Positions 5,237-6,384 of a stretch of DNA of 6,384 bases are shown here, piece by piece. Both the position numbers and the translations under genes were made by a program. The stretch lies in assembly GCA_018064385.1 (NCBI GenBank), contig JAGHVI010000090.1, positions 1 to 6,384 on the forward strand, read 5' to 3'. The DNA is from Candidatus Minthenecus merdequi. GTDB lineage: Bacteria; Bacteroidota; Bacteroidia; Bacteroidales; Paludibacteraceae. Below the pieces are notes generated by a model that made no database searches, was not told where the DNA came from, and saw only the letters and a program-made list of their open reading frames with translations. The stretch's first letter is position 1; each line of letters begins with the position of its first letter.

Positions 5237-6376
5237 ATGGATTTCAATTTGAACAAAAAACAGGCTCTGTTCCAGCAGATGATTCGTGAATTCGCCGAGA
5301 AAGAGGTGAAACCACTTGCTGCTGAAATTGACGAACTGGAGCGTTTCCCAATGGAGACAGTCGAGAAATTGGGTAAAATCGGTGTTATGGGTATTCCTGT
5401 ACCTACTCAGTATGGCGGTGCAGGTGGCGACAACTTGATGTATTCTATTGCAGTTGAGGAACTCTCTCGCTGCTGTGCTACAACTGGTGTCGTTGTTTCT
5501 GCTCACACTTCTCTCTGCGTTGCCCCAATCCTTGAGCATGGTACAGAGGAGCAGAAGATGAAATACCTTCCAAATCTTGCTTCTGGCAAATGGATTGGTG
5601 CTTTCGGTCTTACCGAGCCAAACGCAGGTACTGATGCCGCTATGCAGCAGACTATGGCTGTACTTGACGGTGACCACTATGTGTTGAACGGCACAAAGAT
5701 ATTCATCACCAACGCAAACTACGCTAACGTATTCGTGGTGTTTGCAATGACTGATAAGTCGAAGGGCAACAAGGGTATCTCTGCTTTCATCGTTGAAAAG
5801 GACTTCCCTGGCTTCTCTATCGGTAAGAAGGAGAAGAAGTTGGGTATCCGTGGCTCGGCTACTGCTGAGTTGATTTTCGAGAACTGCATCGTTCCAAAGG
5901 AGAACCTCCTCGGCGAAGAGGGCAAGGGTTTCGCTATCGCTATGAAGACTCTCGACGGCGGTCGTGTAGGTATCGCTTCACAGGCTCTCGGTATTGCACA
6001 GGGTGCTATGGACGAGACTGTTAAATATACAAAGGAGCGTAAGCAGTTCGGTCGCTCAATCGCACAGTTCCAGAACACTCAGTTCCGTATGGCAGAGCTT
6101 GAGACTAAGGTTCAGGCTTCACGTCTGCTCGTCCGTTCTGCTGCTTTCAAGAAAGACCAGCACGTTCCATTCTCGGCAGATGCTGCAATGGCTAAGCTCT
6201 TTGCTGCCGAGACTGCAATGGAGGTTACCACAAAGGCAGTTCAGTTCCACGGCGGTTACGGCTACACCCGTGACTATCCTGTTGAACGCATGATGCGTGA
6301 TGCTAAGATTACTGAGATTTACGAAGGTACTTCTGAGGTTCAGCGTATGGTTATCGCTGGCAAGTTGTTTAAATAA
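5237..6376 (+). CDS. bcd: Butyryl-CoA dehydrogenase (short-chain acyl-CoA dehydrogenase)
   Basis: FAD enzyme that reduces crotonyl-CoA to butyryl-CoA, receiving electrons from an electron-transfer flavoprotein; in anaerobes the Bcd-Etf complex can bifurcate electrons to ferredoxin. The 379 aa are full length. In order: an N-terminal helical domain (about 1-115), the signature WIGAFGLTEPNAGTDA (119-134) leading into the beta domain, and a C-terminal helical domain with GGRVGIASQALGIAQGA, RKQFGRSIAQFQ and HGGYGYTRDYPVERMMRDAK. The catalytic base is E363 in EIYEGTSEVQR, as in other short- and medium-chain members. It is the last gene in view, 15 nt after hbd, ending in tandem TAA stops (6374-6379). 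No etfB or etfA is visible before the window ends; they would be the natural next genes. Chain-length preference is inferred from the operon. Confidence 0.94.
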   Translation: MDFNLNKKQALFQQMIREFAEKEVKPLAAEIDELERFPMETVEKLGKIGVMGIPVPTQYGGAGGDNLMYSIAVEELSRCCATTGVVVSAHTSLCVAPILEHGTEEQKMKYLPNLASGKWIGAFGLTEPNAGTDAAMQQTMAVLDGDHYVLNGTKIFITNANYANVFVVFAMTDKSKGNKGISAFIVEKDFPGFSIGKKEKKLGIRGSATAELIFENCIVPKENLLGEEGKGFAIAMKTLDGGRVGIASQALGIAQGAMDETVKYTKERKQFGRSIAQFQNTQFRMAELETKVQASRLLVRSAAFKKDQHVPFSADAAMAKLFAAETAMEVTTKAVQFHGGYGYTRDYPVERMMRDAKITEIYEGTSEVQRMVIAGKLFK

Positions 6377-6384
6377 TAAATGTA

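Noticed and set aside
4121..5677. Minus-strand ORFs opposite crt, hbd and bcd (4121-4795, 5114-5677)
   Set aside because: Same reasoning: they span gene junctions on the other strand and their translations show no family motifs.
6380..6384. ATG three bases after the bcd stops as the start of the next gene
   Set aside because: Only five bases are available, the next codon begins TA, and nothing identifies it as etfB or any other gene.

Overview
The window carries one block of six plus-strand genes (549-6376) behind a 548-nt non-coding leader region. It most likely comes from an anaerobic, amino-acid-fermenting member of the Bacteroidota (Bacteroidales-like). The evidence is a perfect match to the Bacteroidetes sigma-ABfr promoter (TTTG, 19 nt, TAACTTTG) at 484-514, the absence of Shine-Dalgarno sequences before all six genes (A/T-rich start contexts instead), and the gene content. 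The genus cannot be told from the window alone.

Layout: 1-252 is a C-rich, G-poor stretch with a short direct repeat, a 47-codon ORF and an imperfect palindrome. 253-483 is mostly A/T-rich and contains a two-tier inverted repeat (348-466). 484-514 is the promoter. Then come kamD and kamE (the two subunits of adenosylcobalamin/PLP-dependent lysine 5,6-aminomutase), atoA (beta subunit of a family I CoA-transferase), crt (enoyl-CoA hydratase), hbd (3-hydroxybutyryl-CoA dehydrogenase) and bcd (butyryl-CoA dehydrogenase type acyl-CoA dehydrogenase). Gaps between genes are 12, 23, 3, 12 and 15 nt with no terminator or strand change, so they are read as one operon. The window ends 8 nt after bcd; no terminator is visible, so the operon may continue (etfB/etfA would be the expected partners).

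How the genes work together: this is part of the lysine-to-butyrate/acetate fermentation. In the established pathway lysine 2,3-aminomutase makes L-beta-lysine, KamDE moves the terminal amino group to give 3,5-diaminohexanoate, and Kdd, Kce and Kal convert that to acetoacetate and crotonyl-CoA. Bcd reduces crotonyl-CoA to butyryl-CoA, and the CoA-transferase passes CoA from butyryl-CoA to acetoacetate, releasing butyrate. Hbd and Crt add the reductive acetoacetyl-CoA to crotonyl-CoA branch, so both halves of the lysine skeleton could be routed toward butyryl-CoA.

This is a recognisable pathway, not a wholly new system. The points worth a second look are a beta-only CoA-transferase gene, an Hbd whose nucleotide-binding loop looks NADP(H)-like, the placing of hbd and crt inside a lysine operon, and unexplained structure in the 548-nt upstream region.
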